Assembly (NCBI GenBank): GCA_040005555.1 | Contig: JBDTYT010000011.1 | Span: forward strand, 1 to 33,156 | DNA from: JBDTYT01 sp040005555 | GTDB lineage: Bacteria > Actinomycetota > UBA4738 > HRBIN12 | Direction: 5' to 3' | DNA: 33,156 nucleotides | Shown: positions 25,187 through 33,156 of the stretch, in pieces | How the letters are laid out: each line of letters begins with the position of its first letter | Position numbering within the stretch: the stretch's first letter is position 1 | Notes under the pieces: generated by a model | Told to the model about the DNA's origin: nothing | Seen by the model: the letters and a program-made list of their open reading frames with translations, nothing else | Databases searched by the model: none | Position numbers and translations under genes: made by a program

Positions 25187-26175
25187 CGCGTGACGACGAG
25201 ACGCTTGATGGCTCTCGGGTACGCACCGAAACGGTACTTGTACTCGTAGTCACCCTTCAGCAGGTCGAAGGCCGAGCACCCCGCCTCGATCGCGATGCGG
25301 ATGTCTTCGGCCACCAGCACCATGCCGGGCGACAGGTTCCGCCACTCGTGATCGAAGGCGGAGTTGTACAAGGAGTAGGTCCCTTCGAAGCGGAACCCGA
25401 TCGTGCCCGCGACCTTCCGCCCGTCGATCTCGATGAACGTGAGGTTGAAGATCCCGCGCGGCAGGAACGCCTCGCCCAAGCGCCGGAAGAAGATCTCCAT
25501 CCCCGGCTGCAGGAACACGCCCTTGGGGCCCTCGCTCGAGCGGTGCAGCTCGACGAACCGGTCGAGGAAACCGACGAGCGTCGCCTCCGTCGCCAGGCAG
25601 ATCCGGTACGGCCCGCCGTCTGTCTCGAGCTTGCGCGCCTTGCGCTTCACCTCGTGACGGAGCTTGGAGGGCAACCCGGCCAGGTACTCGTCCCAGGACC
25701 CCGGGAGCGGCAGGAACGGCGCCACGCCGTTCTGGTCTTCCAGGATCTCGGTCGTGAAGCCTTGCGCCGCAGCGGCTTCGGTCAGCCACCCCAGCCACTC
25801 CCGGTCCTCGGGCAGACCACGCAGATCGGCGTCGGCCCAGTCGGCGCGGCGGGCGAGCGCCGCGAACAGCTCCTTGGCCACCGACTCACCCACCTCGGGC
25901 AGCGCGACCGGGCCCATGTAGTCCGTCACCTCGGTCCCGCCGAGGAACCGCAGCGTGGAGTCCACGAGCTCGAACGCCACCGCGCCCACCTGTGCACCCG
26001 CCTCGTCCTCGGCGAACCCGAAGAGCAGATGCTCCGGACGCTGTCCGAACTCCTCCCAGTAGATCTTGAGGAACATCGGCGTATGGAAGAACGTGCCCGC
26101 GGGATCGGCGGTGACAAGGGTCGACCAGTCCCTGCGGGCGAAGTCCCGTCCGTCGTCGCTGAAGGTGACCTGCAT
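25183..26175 (-). CDS. BioF2/FemAB-like GNAT acyltransferase
   Basis: A 330-aa protein with a tandem GNAT-like fold. The N-terminal half (WSTLVTADPAGTFFHTPMFLKIYWEEFG) resembles the 'x-x-SxFxTxxWxxxW' opening of FemAB/CelD-type proteins. The C-terminal half contains GRKVAGTIGFRFEGTYSLYNSAFDHEWRNLSPGMVLVAEDIRIAIEAG and ends AFDLLKGDYEYKYRFGAYPRAIKRLVV, the usual terminal motif of BioF2-type acetyltransferases. Such enzymes add amino-acyl or acyl groups to cell-envelope precursors or polysaccharides; the substrate here is unknown. ATG 26175 lies 4 nt after the methyltransferase stop, so the two form an operon. An upstream extension in the same frame would lie inside the methyltransferase gene. 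Confidence 0.82.
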   Translation of the reverse strand: MQVTFSDDGRDFARRDWSTLVTADPAGTFFHTPMFLKIYWEEFGQRPEHLLFGFAEDEAGAQVGAVAFELVDSTLRFLGGTEVTDYMGPVALPEVGESVAKELFAALARRADWADADLRGLPEDREWLGWLTEAAAAQGFTTEILEDQNGVAPFLPLPGSWDEYLAGLPSKLRHEVKRKARKLETDGGPYRICLATEATLVGFLDRFVELHRSSEGPKGVFLQPGMEIFFRRLGEAFLPRGIFNLTFIEIDGRKVAGTIGFRFEGTYSLYNSAFDHEWRNLSPGMVLVAEDIRIAIEAGCSAFDLLKGDYEYKYRFGAYPRAIKRLVVTR

Positions 26176-26179
26176 CGCG

Positions 26180-26743
26180 CTAGGGGTCCAGGACGAACAG
26201 ACCGTGGTGGTAGGTGCCGAGGGTGGGCCACCAAGGGCGGTAGATCTCGGCGTGCGCGATCGACAGGCTCCGCGCCTTGAACAGCTCGATCCACCCATCG
26301 ACCGAGCGGAAGGTGAACGGCGTCGGCACACCGTGGCGGAGGTTGAGCAGCCGGTCCCAGAACACGTTGCACGCGCGGTCGAGCCTCGATGTGGGCGTGT
26401 CCTCGGCGATCACGATCCGGTGACGCGCGATCCGCACCGCCTCGTCGAGCAGCCGCTCCTGATCCTCCCACCGAGCGATGTGATGGAACACGAACATCAT
26501 GAGCACGACGTCGAACGAGCCGTCCTCCACCGGAACGTGCCCCGGGTCCGTCTGATGGATGAACGGCAGGCTGCGATCGCGGTTGGAGTAGTCGACGAGG
26601 TCGCAGATCGCGGGTCGCACCCCGGTCTTCGCCTGCAGCCATCGGGCCATGAAACCGGTCCCGGCCCCTAGATCCAGCATCGTCTGACCGGCCTCGAGGT
26701 GCGGGGCGATGCGCCGCCCCTCCTCGTTCTCCCGCAGGAACAT
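26180..26743 (-). CDS. Class I SAM-dependent methyltransferase
   Basis: A 187-aa Rossmann methyltransferase. Motif I is MLDLGAGTGFMARWL (22-36), an acidic residue for the ribose lies in ICDLVDYS, and DGSFDVVLMMFVFHHI is the motif IV region. VRIARHRIVIAEDTPTSRLD follows. It is close to the UbiE/methyltransf_11 type; the methyl acceptor is unknown. It is shorter than many relatives but all core motifs are present. ATG 26743 follows TATGAT by 6 nt and has no SD, suggesting a leaderless message. It is co-transcribed with the BioF2-like gene, which points to joint modification of a common lipid or sugar product (inference). Confidence 0.87.
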   Translation of the reverse strand: MFLRENEEGRRIAPHLEAGQTMLDLGAGTGFMARWLQAKTGVRPAICDLVDYSNRDRSLPFIHQTDPGHVPVEDGSFDVVLMMFVFHHIARWEDQERLLDEAVRIARHRIVIAEDTPTSRLDRACNVFWDRLLNLRHGVPTPFTFRSVDGWIELFKARSLSIAHAEIYRPWWPTLGTYHHGLFVLDP

Positions 26744-26749
26744 CCGTCC

Positions 26750-26755
26750 ATCATA
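26750..26755 (-). promoter_or_regulatory. -10 box of a probable leaderless promoter (methyltransferase)
   Basis: On the minus strand TATGAT (26755 to 26750) is followed by 6 nt and the ATG at 26743. No ribosome-binding site is present. Confidence 0.55.
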
Positions 26756-26791
26756 GGTGGGCCGCTCGCGAGTCTCGGAGGTCCGATGCGG

Positions 26792-28609
26792 TTACCAGGA
26801 GCCTCCGCCGCCCCCTCCCCCTCCCCCACCCCCGCCGGAGGATCCCCCGCCGCCGAACCCGCTCCCGCCCGATCCCGCGGGCGTCGACGCGATCGTGCCG
26901 CTCGTCGTCACGGTGAAGCCGTCCATCTGAGCGGCGAAGCTCGCGTACACGAACGGGCGCGAGGAGACGTACCACGACGTGTCCGCCGGGAGCGCCAGTC
27001 CCTCGAACGCCTTCGCCCACTTCTCGGTGCAGCCGAACACGATCGCGAACGGAAGGTACCGCGTGAAGACGTTCTCCTGCTCGGCCCACCGCGACATGTG
27101 GGTCTCGGCGGTCTCGATCACACGCCGGAACCCGTTCACGCGGCGCGTGATGGCGGTTCCCTTCGCCGTGCGTCTCGGCATCCACCGCGCGCCCACCAGG
27201 AGCAGCAGCGCGCCGACTAGGAACGGGATCGCGAACAGACCGAGCTTCGTCCACCGAACGAGCACGAAGCCCAAGCCCGCGGACACGACGAGCGCGGCGG
27301 CTCCGAGAGCGACCCACCGTTCGCGCACCGCGTCGGGCCGCGCGAGGAACCACTTGCGCTGCACGGCGTCCGCGTACAGGGCGTCCTCGACCTCCGCGAG
27401 CTGCTCGTGGAACTTCGTCTTCAGGCCGGACATGAGGACCTGGTTCCCGGTCGCGAACAAGGCGTCGAGAAGCTTGCGCTCGTAGGAGAGCAGGTCGTCC
27501 TCCGCCTTGTCGGTTCGCGTGAGCTTCCAGTCCGGCTTGCCGAACCAGCCCTGCTTCTCGATCTCCTCGATCGCCATGTACTTGCGCACGGCGAGGTCGA
27601 TGATCGTAGCCGTCACATCGAGCGTATTGGCCCGCTCGTCGATCAACGTGCCGACCTGGCCGGGACGCAGTTCCTCGGGGGGCGCGAACTCGACGGGCGC
27701 CTCGCCGCTCTCGAACAACGGCACCGCCTGCTCCTGCCCACCCGGGGAGCCCATCACCTGGTCGACCTGGGAGCCACGGTAGCGCCGATCTCGGCCTCGA
27801 CGCCACACCAGCAGGCCGAACCCGATCACGATGACGGCGAGCAGCCCAACGGAACCACCGACGGTCGAGGGCGTCCGCTCGAACGCGCGGTCCAGGCTCC
27901 AGCGCTCCTCGAGGATCGGGGCCGTGCTCGCGACGCTGCCCTTCGGGAGTGCCACGACGACGCTGAGCGCGTTGTAGGGCGGCATGGTCGGTTGGTTGAA
28001 AACGGCGGCTCCGTTCTTGATGACCGCCTTCGCGCACCCGAGCGTCGAGCCGACCGGCCCTGTGAAGCACGCGACCTTCGTGACAGGGGCAGGGCCTGTG
28101 ACGCGCACCGATGCTTGATCGATCTGCACGTCCCAATCCGCCCCGATCGCGTTCCAGTACAGCTCGTCGTGGTCCGCGAACCCGTTGAGCGCTCCGTCCA
28201 CGCGGTAGACGATCGTGTACACGTGCTCACCGCTCACGGTGACGTCCGGGTCGCCGATCCGGATATGGAGGATGCCTCCGCCCTGATGCTCCACCTCGAA
28301 GTCGGCCGGAGCGCCTACGGCCGTCACCGAGACGACGTCGATGCGGTAGATCCGGTCGTACGTGTCGTCGTAGTGGAGCCGCTCGGGGATGTCGCGGAAG
28401 ATCCCGTGCTTGGCGACGGAGCCGAAGTCGTAGTCGATGATCTCGGTCACGAGCGTCGAACCCGACCGCTGGATGTCGATCCGCACGTCGTATCGCTTGA
28501 TCGACTCGAACGCGGATCCCTGCGCCCACGCCGATCCCGAGGGCAGCCCCACGTTCACCGCTGCGAGCAGCAGGGCCCAAACCAGGATCCTTCGAACCGC
28601 GACGCTCAC
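26792..28609 (-). CDS. DUF2207 membrane protein with glycine-rich tail
   Basis: A 605-aa protein with an N-terminal signal peptide (RRILVWALLLAAVNVGLPSGSAWA, likely cut near residue 29). A large extracytoplasmic beta-rich DUF2207 domain follows (FESIKRYDVRIDIQRSGSTLV onward), then a membrane helix (VGLLAVIVIGFGLLVW) and a cytoplasmic segment with IDLAVRKYMAIEE. Two closely spaced helices come next (ALGAAALVVSAGLGFVLV; AIPFLVGALLLLVGA), and the C-terminus ends in a run of glycines and SW, common in this family. Function is unknown, though members are widespread in actinobacteria and firmicutes. GTG 28609 overlaps the antiporter stop (GTGA), so both are translated from one mRNA. A longer frame upstream lies inside the antiporter gene. 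Confidence 0.85.
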   Translation of the reverse strand: MSVAVRRILVWALLLAAVNVGLPSGSAWAQGSAFESIKRYDVRIDIQRSGSTLVTEIIDYDFGSVAKHGIFRDIPERLHYDDTYDRIYRIDVVSVTAVGAPADFEVEHQGGGILHIRIGDPDVTVSGEHVYTIVYRVDGALNGFADHDELYWNAIGADWDVQIDQASVRVTGPAPVTKVACFTGPVGSTLGCAKAVIKNGAAVFNQPTMPPYNALSVVVALPKGSVASTAPILEERWSLDRAFERTPSTVGGSVGLLAVIVIGFGLLVWRRGRDRRYRGSQVDQVMGSPGGQEQAVPLFESGEAPVEFAPPEELRPGQVGTLIDERANTLDVTATIIDLAVRKYMAIEEIEKQGWFGKPDWKLTRTDKAEDDLLSYERKLLDALFATGNQVLMSGLKTKFHEQLAEVEDALYADAVQRKWFLARPDAVRERWVALGAAALVVSAGLGFVLVRWTKLGLFAIPFLVGALLLLVGARWMPRRTAKGTAITRRVNGFRRVIETAETHMSRWAEQENVFTRYLPFAIVFGCTEKWAKAFEGLALPADTSWYVSSRPFVYASFAAQMDGFTVTTSGTIASTPAGSGGSGFGGGGSSGGGGGGGGGGGGSW

Positions 28610-29664
28610 AGACGCTCCACGAAGAAGAACGAGATCGCCATGATGAAGTACGCCCCCGTGAGTTGCGCTCCCTCCAGCCAGTTGCTCCGGCCGTCCGCCG
28701 AGATCATGAACACCAGGACCGTCGCGAGGGCCACCGCGGCCACCTCGAAGGTGCTGAAGACGAAATCCATCGGATGGCCGATCAGCAAGCTGACGAACAC
28801 GAGGGCCGGCGCAACGAACAACGCGATCTGCGTGGAGGAGCCGATCGCGATCTCGAGCGTCACGTCGACCTTGTTTCGGAGGGCGAACAGCACGGCGGAG
28901 GAGTGCTCCGCCGCGTTGCCGATGATCGGGATCACGATGAGCCCGACGAACAGCTCGGAGAGCCCGAGGGACGCCAGCGCCGGCTCGAGCGACCTCACGA
29001 GGAACTCGGACTCGAGTGCCACCAGCGCGGTGGCGCCCAGCAAGGTGAGCACGGCTCGGCGACGCGGCCACGATGGCTCCTCCCCCGCCGCCGGCGTGCG
29101 GAAGAGGTGCTCGTGGGTGATAAGGGTGAAGGCGAGCGCGGCAACGTAGAGCGCGATGAGCACGGCAGCCACCGTCCCGCTCACGACCTCTCGTTGGATG
29201 AACGTCTCACGTCCCCCGAAGGCGAACAACGCCGGCATGAGCAGACCGGCGACCGCGAGCATCAACGAGGTCGCGTGCACCGACGCCGAGCGCTGGTTGA
29301 ACTCCTGCTCCGGGTGCTTCAGACCTCCGACGAAGAACGAGATGCCGAGCACCAGCAGCAGGTTGCCGAGGATCGAGCCCGTGAGCGAGGCCTTCACGAT
29401 CGCGACCTTGTCGTCCACGATCAGGAAGATCGAGATGATCAGCTCGGTCACGTTGCCGAAGGTGGCGTTGATGAGCCCACCGATCTTCGGCCCGGTGTGG
29501 AGGGCCAGCTGCTCGGTTGACCGACCGATCACGCCCGCGAGCGGCACGATGGCGAGCGCGCAGGTCGCGAATACGGCCACGTGCGCGTCGGTCGCCACGT
29601 CGAGCACGATCGAGACGGGCACGAGCACCAGCAGCCAGTCGAGCGACGGCGTCAGCCTGCGCAT
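28606..29664 (-). CDS. Ca2+/H+ antiporter-type CaCA membrane transporter
   Basis: A 352-aa membrane protein with about 10-11 hydrophobic helices arranged as two inverted repeats. Each repeat carries the ion-binding motif: NATFGNVTELI (66-76) in the first and IPIIGNAAEHSSAV in the second. This G-N-x-x-E pattern defines CAX-type Ca2+/H+ (or K+-dependent) exchangers. A soluble loop (RTPAAGEEPSWPRRRA) separates the halves. ATG 29664 follows TAGGCT by 6 nt and lacks an SD, indicating a leaderless message. It is coupled to the DUF2207 gene by overlap. Ion preference (Ca2+ or another divalent) is inferred from the family. Confidence 0.92.
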   Translation of the reverse strand: MRRLTPSLDWLLVLVPVSIVLDVATDAHVAVFATCALAIVPLAGVIGRSTEQLALHTGPKIGGLINATFGNVTELIISIFLIVDDKVAIVKASLTGSILGNLLLVLGISFFVGGLKHPEQEFNQRSASVHATSLMLAVAGLLMPALFAFGGRETFIQREVVSGTVAAVLIALYVAALAFTLITHEHLFRTPAAGEEPSWPRRRAVLTLLGATALVALESEFLVRSLEPALASLGLSELFVGLIVIPIIGNAAEHSSAVLFALRNKVDVTLEIAIGSSTQIALFVAPALVFVSLLIGHPMDFVFSTFEVAAVALATVLVFMISADGRSNWLEGAQLTGAYFIMAISFFFVERL

Positions 29665-29670
29665 CCGCGA

Positions 29671-29676
29671 AGCCTA
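29671..29676 (-). promoter_or_regulatory. -10 box of a probable leaderless promoter (antiporter)
   Basis: On the minus strand TAGGCT (29676 to 29671), then 6 nt, then ATG 29664. It lies in the 43-base gap after the sufU stop. Confidence 0.5.
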
Positions 29677-29707
29677 GACCCCGATACGGGCGGACAGCGG
29701 TAGCGGT

Positions 29708-30166
29708 TCAGCCGACCGCGTGCGGCACCGAGCCAGCCGCGGCACCGTCGCCGGAGAGCGCCTCTTGCAGCACGTCCCACGCCAGGACCGCGCACTTGAT
29801 GCGGATCGGGTACTTCACGACGCCCTTGAGCGCCACGAGGTCGCCGAACTCGTCTTCGGAGGGGTCGACCTCTCCGGCCATCATGCCGCGGAACTCGGTG
29901 ATCATGCGCTCGGCGTCGACGACCGGCTTGCCGGTGACGGCCTGCGTCATCATCGACGCCGAGCTCTGCGAGATCGAGCATCCTTGCCCGAGGAACGACA
30001 CGGCCGCAACCGTGTCACCGTCCTCGTGCACGAAGACGGTGATCTCGTCGCCGCACAGCGGGTTGTTGCGCGAGCCCTGCAGCTCGGCGTCGGGCATGTC
30101 GTGCTTGTTCCTCGGGTTCTTGTAATGGTCGAGGATGACTTCCTTGTACATGTCGTCGAGGGCCAC
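29708..30166 (-). CDS. sufU: SUF Fe-S assembly protein SufU (NifU-like N domain)
   Basis: A 152-aa zinc-containing sulfur acceptor for SufS. Conserved ligands are C38 and D40 in NNPLCGDEI, C63 in GQGCSISQSSASMM and C125 in KCAVLAWDVL. The insertion (MAGEVDPSEDEFGDLVALKGV) between the second and third cysteines distinguishes SufU from IscU. GTG 30166 has AAGGAGAG five bases upstream, just after the sufS stop. It is the last gene of the SUF operon. The Ala/Gly-rich tail beyond residue 138 is not conserved. Confidence 0.93.
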   Translation of the reverse strand: MALDDMYKEVILDHYKNPRNKHDMPDAELQGSRNNPLCGDEITVFVHEDGDTVAAVSFLGQGCSISQSSASMMTQAVTGKPVVDAERMITEFRGMMAGEVDPSEDEFGDLVALKGVVKYPIRIKCAVLAWDVLQEALSGDGAAAGSVPHAVG

Positions 30167-30178
30167 CGAGCTCTCCTT

Positions 30179-31432
30179 CTAGAAGCCGAACACGTCCTCG
30201 GCCTTCGCGAGCGCCGAGACGAGCACGTCGACCTCTTCGTTCGTGTTGTAGACGTAGAAGCTCGCGCGCGCCGTGGCGGCGACACCGTACCGGCGCATGA
30301 CGAGCTGGTTGCAGTGGTGCCCCGCCCGGATCGCCACGCCCTCCTCGTTCAGGATGGTGGCGAGGTCGTGCGGATGGATGTCCTTGTACACGAACGAGAC
30401 GACCCCGCCGCGGACGCCGACATCCGTCGGACCGTAGATCGTGGCACCGGCCTCCTGGAGCCTGTCGAGCGCATAGGCCGTGATCTCCTCTTCGTGCGCG
30501 CGCACGGAGTCCATGCCGAGCGCCTGCAGGTAGTCGATCGCAGCACCGAGCGCGACCTCCTGCGCCACGTTCATCGTGCCGGCCTCGAATTTCCACGGGA
30601 CGTCGTTCCACGTGGAATGGTCCTTGTGGACCTCCAGGATCATCTCGCCCCCGCCCAGGAACGGATCCATGCCCTCGAGCAACTCACGCTTGGCGTACAA
30701 CCCGCCGGAAGCGAACGGCCCGAGCATCTTGTGTCCGGAGAAGGCGAGGAAGTCGCAATCGATCGCCGTCACGTCCACCGCGTGATGCGGCACGAGCTGC
30801 GCGCCGTCCACGAGGACGAGCGCCCCCACCGCATGCGCGGCCGCGACCAGCTGCTCCAGCGGCGTGATCGTGCCGAGCGAGTTCGACATCCCCGTGACGC
30901 AGAGGATCTTCGTCCGACCGGTGAGCATGGACCCAAGCTGGGACAGGTCGAGCAGGCCGTCGTCGGTGATCGGGATGTAACGGAGGACCGCGCCCGTGTC
31001 CTTCGCGCAGAGCTGCCACGGCACGATGTTCGAGTGGTGCTCCATCTCGGTGAGCAGGATCTCGTCGCCGGACTTGAGGAACTTGCGGCCCCAGCCGTGT
31101 GCAATCAGGTTGATCGACTCGGTGGTGCCACGGTTGAACACGATCGTGTCGGGACCCGACGCTCCCAGGAACGCCGCCACCTTGGCGCGCGCCCCCTCGA
31201 AGCGCTCGGTGGCCTCCTCGCCGAGCATGTAGATCGCGCGGTGGGCGTTCGCGTTGTGGTGCTCGTAGAAGTCGCGCTCGGCGTCGATCACCTGCTGGGG
31301 CCGCTGCGAGGTGTTCGTGCTGTCGAGGTAGACGAGCGGCCGGTTGCCCACGGTGCGCGACAGGATCGGGAAGTCGGCGCGCACGCGGGCGACGTCCAGC
31401 GAGGCCACGGGCCGCTCCTGTGTCACCGACAT
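30179..31432 (-). CDS. sufS: SUF cysteine desulfurase SufS
   Basis: A 417-aa class-II cysteine desulfurase supplying sulfur for SUF Fe-S assembly. VYLDSTNTSQRP opens the fold (35-46), the PLP lysine is K235 in FLAFSGHKMLGP, and the catalytic cysteine is C374 in IRAGHHCNQLVM, whose context (RAGHHC) defines the SufS class. EHHSNIVPW (131-139) carries the PLP-stacking His. ATG 31432 has GAGGAGG nine bases away. It lies 18 nt after sufC and directly before sufU. It differs from the NifS-like desulfurase at 8469, so the cell has at least two. Confidence 0.95.
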   Translation of the reverse strand: MSVTQERPVASLDVARVRADFPILSRTVGNRPLVYLDSTNTSQRPQQVIDAERDFYEHHNANAHRAIYMLGEEATERFEGARAKVAAFLGASGPDTIVFNRGTTESINLIAHGWGRKFLKSGDEILLTEMEHHSNIVPWQLCAKDTGAVLRYIPITDDGLLDLSQLGSMLTGRTKILCVTGMSNSLGTITPLEQLVAAAHAVGALVLVDGAQLVPHHAVDVTAIDCDFLAFSGHKMLGPFASGGLYAKRELLEGMDPFLGGGEMILEVHKDHSTWNDVPWKFEAGTMNVAQEVALGAAIDYLQALGMDSVRAHEEEITAYALDRLQEAGATIYGPTDVGVRGGVVSFVYKDIHPHDLATILNEEGVAIRAGHHCNQLVMRRYGVAATARASFYVYNTNEEVDVLVSALAKAEDVFGF

Positions 31433-31450
31433 CGCACGACGCCTCCTCGT

Positions 31451-32233
31451 CTATCGAGCGTCGACGGCAACGGGCTCCTCGAGGCCGAGCTCCTTGCGGA
31501 TCTCCTCGTAGCCCTTCTGCTCGAGCTCGGCCGCGAGCTCCTTGCCGCCGGACTTCACGATACGCCCGTTCATCATCACGTGGACGAAGTCCGGCGTGAT
31601 GTAGTTCAAGATCCGCTGGTAGTGGGTCACGAGCAGCACGCCGAGGCTCGGCCCAACGAGCTGCGCCACACCGGTCGCCACCTGCTTGAGCGAGTCGATG
31701 TCCAGGCCGGAGTCCGTCTCGTCCAAGATCGCGATCTCAGGCTCGAGGACCGCGAGCTGCAGGATCTCGTTGCGCTTCTTCTCCCCGCCCGAGAACCCCT
31801 GATTGAGGTAGCGGTTCACCATGGCATCCTCGATCCCGAGGGTGTTCATCTTTTCCTTCATGTGCTTTCGGAAGGCGAGCGCGCTCGTGTCCCCGCCCTT
31901 CACCGCCGTGTACGCGGTCCGCAGGAAATTCACGACCGACACGCCGGGTACCTCGACCGGGTACTGCATCGCGAGGAACAACCCTCTCTTCGCGCGCTGA
32001 TCCGCGGTGAGCTTCAGCACGCTCTCGCCCTTGAAGCGCACGTCGCCTCCGGTCACCACGTATCCGGGCCGGCCCATGATCACGTTCGCGAGGGTCGATT
32101 TGCCCGAGCCGTTCGGTCCCATGAGGGCGTGGGTCTCGCCTTGGCGCACCGTCAGGTCGATGCCCTGCAGGATGTCCTTGCCCTCGACCGATGCCCTCAG
32201 GCCCTCGATCTGCAGCGTCGCTTGCTCACTCAT
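31451..32233 (-). CDS. sufC: SUF complex ATPase SufC
   Basis: A 260-aa ABC-type ATPase of the SufBCD scaffold complex; it is cytoplasmic rather than a transporter. The Walker A motif is GPNGSGKST (39-47), the signature is FSGGEKKRNEI and Walker B is IAILDETDSGLDIDSLK, with the SufC-specific D-E-T-D-S-G-L-D sequence. ITPDFVHVMMNGRIVKSGG near the C-terminus is also typical. ATG 32233 overlaps the end of the Rieske ferredoxin gene by 8 nt, so translation is coupled. Confidence 0.96.
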   Translation of the reverse strand: MSEQATLQIEGLRASVEGKDILQGIDLTVRQGETHALMGPNGSGKSTLANVIMGRPGYVVTGGDVRFKGESVLKLTADQRAKRGLFLAMQYPVEVPGVSVVNFLRTAYTAVKGGDTSALAFRKHMKEKMNTLGIEDAMVNRYLNQGFSGGEKKRNEILQLAVLEPEIAILDETDSGLDIDSLKQVATGVAQLVGPSLGVLLVTHYQRILNYITPDFVHVMMNGRIVKSGGKELAAELEQKGYEEIRKELGLEEPVAVDAR

Positions 32234-32549
32234 CGTTCACCTCGATCAGGATGTCGTCGTTCTCGATCTTCACGGGGAAGACCTGCACCGAAAGGGTGGC
32301 AGGCAACGTTCGGGGTTTGCCGGTGGCGAGGTCGAAGGTCGAGCCGTGCTTCGGACACTCGATCGTCTCCAGGTCGACGTCGACCTCTCCCTCGTCCAAG
32401 AAGTAATGGGCGTGCGAACAGATCGCGTCGATCGCCCGGAAGCCCTCGTCGCCGAGGTTCACCACCGCGATCGGGCGATGGTCAACCTCGAAGCGACGGA
32501 CGTCGCCGGCGGGCACGTCACTCACGTTACACAGGCGCACGAGGGCCAC
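32226..32549 (-). CDS. Rieske-type [2Fe-2S] ferredoxin within the SUF operon
   Basis: A 107-aa single-domain Rieske protein. CSHAHYFLDEGE (C44, H46) and CPKHGSTFDLATG (C65, H68) supply the four ligands. The disulfide cysteines of bc1-type Rieske proteins are absent, so it should be a low-potential ferredoxin like those of ring-hydroxylating dioxygenases. Its position between sufD and sufC is common in actinobacterial SUF operons. It may donate electrons during cluster assembly (inference). GTG 32549 begins 1 nt after the sufD stop; the end overlaps sufC by 8 nt. Confidence 0.93.
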   Translation of the reverse strand: MALVRLCNVSDVPAGDVRRFEVDHRPIAVVNLGDEGFRAIDAICSHAHYFLDEGEVDVDLETIECPKHGSTFDLATGKPRTLPATLSVQVFPVKIENDDILIEVNDE

Positions 32550-32550
32550 G

Positions 32551-33156
32551 TCAGTCCCTCGCCAGTTCCTGCTCGATCGCGCGGCTGACGCTGTCGCGGA
32601 CCTCCGCGACCGGGATGCGCTCGAGTACTTCGTTGAAGAACCCGAAGACGATCAAGCGCTCGGCCTCGTGGCGGGGGATACCGCGGCTCATCAGGTAGAA
32701 CAGCTGCTCCTCCTCGACGGGGCCGACGCTCGCCGCGTGACCGCAGCGCACGTCGTTCGCCTCGATCTCGAGGTTCGGGATCGAGCGCGCGAACGCGTGC
32801 TCGGAGAGCAGGATGTTTCGGCTCGTCTGCATGGCGTTCGTCTTCTGCGCCTCTTTGCGCACGTGCACCCAGCCCGAGTACACACCGCGAGAGGAATCGC
32901 GGAGCGCTCCCTTGTAGAGGAGGTCACTGGTGCAGTTGGGGGCCACGTGCTCCTGCTCGGAGCGGTGATCGAAGTGCTGGGTGCCGTCCGCGAAGAAGAT
33001 CCCGAGCATCTCGCTCGAGCCGCCGGGCTCGGCCAGCACGCTCTCGGCCTCGGCGCGGGCGAGCGAGGCGCCGAACCCCACCGCCACCGACCGGAAGTCG
33101 ACGTCGCGCGAGAGCCGCGTCCGGACGATCCCGAGGTGCGTCACGCCCTCGCCCCA
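32551..33156 (-). CDS. sufD: SUF scaffold protein SufD (C-terminal part)
   Basis: The gene runs off the right edge; 201 C-terminal residues are visible. The SufBD core is clear: HFDHRSEQEHVAPNCTSDLLYKGALRDSSRGVYSGWVHVRKEAQKTNAMQTSRNILLSEHAFARSIPNLEIEANDVRCGHAASVG. The conserved Cys-Gly-His (CGHAA) and the final helix (LFYLMSRGIPRHEAERLIVFGFFNEVLERIP) match SufD/SufB. The C-terminal placement beside the Rieske gene and the RGIP..EA..LI ending fit SufD; sufB would be expected further upstream, outside the window. Confidence 0.9.
   Translation of the reverse strand, partial: WGEGVTHLGIVRTRLSRDVDFRSVAVGFGASLARAEAESVLAEPGGSSEMLGIFFADGTQHFDHRSEQEHVAPNCTSDLLYKGALRDSSRGVYSGWVHVRKEAQKTNAMQTSRNILLSEHAFARSIPNLEIEANDVRCGHAASVGPVEEEQLFYLMSRGIPRHEAERLIVFGFFNEVLERIPVAEVRDSVSRAIEQELARD

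Noticed and set aside
26795..26860. C-rich/G-rich simple repeat resembling a low-complexity element
   Set aside because: It encodes the glycine-rich tail of the DUF2207 protein, a normal feature of that family.
29720..32698. A 992-codon plus-strand open frame across the SUF operon
   Set aside because: It is the mirror of sufU, sufS, sufC and the Rieske gene. Low-complexity, charged, no domain.

Overview
The window is about 33 kb of dense, high-GC bacterial chromosome with many GTG starts and many 4-nt GTGA/ATGA gene overlaps. A WhiB protein, a mycothiol-type DinB/maleylpyruvate-isomerase-like enzyme, a Ddn-like (F420-type) small reductase, KorAB, a SUF operon with SufU, and the many probable leaderless genes all point to the phylum Actinomycetota. 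I cannot place it more finely. I see no rRNA, tRNA, CRISPR array, insertion sequence or prophage, and no gene-free stretch longer than about 300 bases. The window looks like core chromosome rather than a mobile island.

Layout: (1) 1-563, the end of a probable YgfZ-like protein, then whiB behind a possible ECF-type promoter. (2) 612-2805, a translationally coupled heptose-phosphate cassette, hddA-gmhB-gmhA. (3) 2866-4503, a DEDDh exonuclease fused to a GIY-YIG/UvrC-like half. (4) 4513-5975, a thiolase overlapping a stand-alone Lrp/AsnC ligand-binding domain. (5) 5979-7375 on the minus strand, a five-gene operon: atypical receiver protein, zinc-ribbon protein, a 78-aa protein, a 35-aa single-membrane-span protein and a Ddn-like reductase. 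(6) 7463-8155, an aquaporin-family channel. (7) 8177-9653, a small zinc-ribbon protein divergent from a NifS-like cysteine desulfurase, with a 14-bp perfect palindrome between them. (8) 9657-12607 on the minus strand, korA-korB. (9) 12704-14713, an aldo/keto reductase and an unusual UspA-UspA-Rieske fusion. (10) 14736-15754 on the minus strand, a cyclic-nucleotide-binding-domain protein coupled to a four-helix membrane protein. (11) 15859-20794, full-length metH and a class-III aminotransferase. (12) 20826-22976 on the minus strand, an A-type Fe-S carrier, a YbaK-type deacylase, a 42-aa membrane peptide and glycerate kinase. (13) 23026-25186, a DinB/MDMPI-like enzyme, an ECF sigma factor and its zinc-containing anti-sigma factor. 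(14) 25183-29664 on the minus strand, a BioF2-like acetyltransferase, a methyltransferase, a DUF2207 membrane protein and a Ca2+/H+ antiporter-type protein. (15) 29708-33156 on the minus strand, a SUF operon running sufD (partial)-Rieske ferredoxin-sufC-sufS-sufU.

Iron-sulfur biology is the recurring theme. The window holds SUF assembly, a second cysteine desulfurase, an A-type carrier, a possible YgfZ, the Fe-S enzyme KorAB, two Rieske proteins and a WhiB sensor. The most unusual protein is the UspA-UspA-Rieske fusion. The most striking non-coding pattern is a TANNNT -10 box placed exactly 6-7 nt before the start codon of seven genes, implying widespread leaderless mRNAs. One pair of divergent genes has -10 boxes that overlap on the same two bases.
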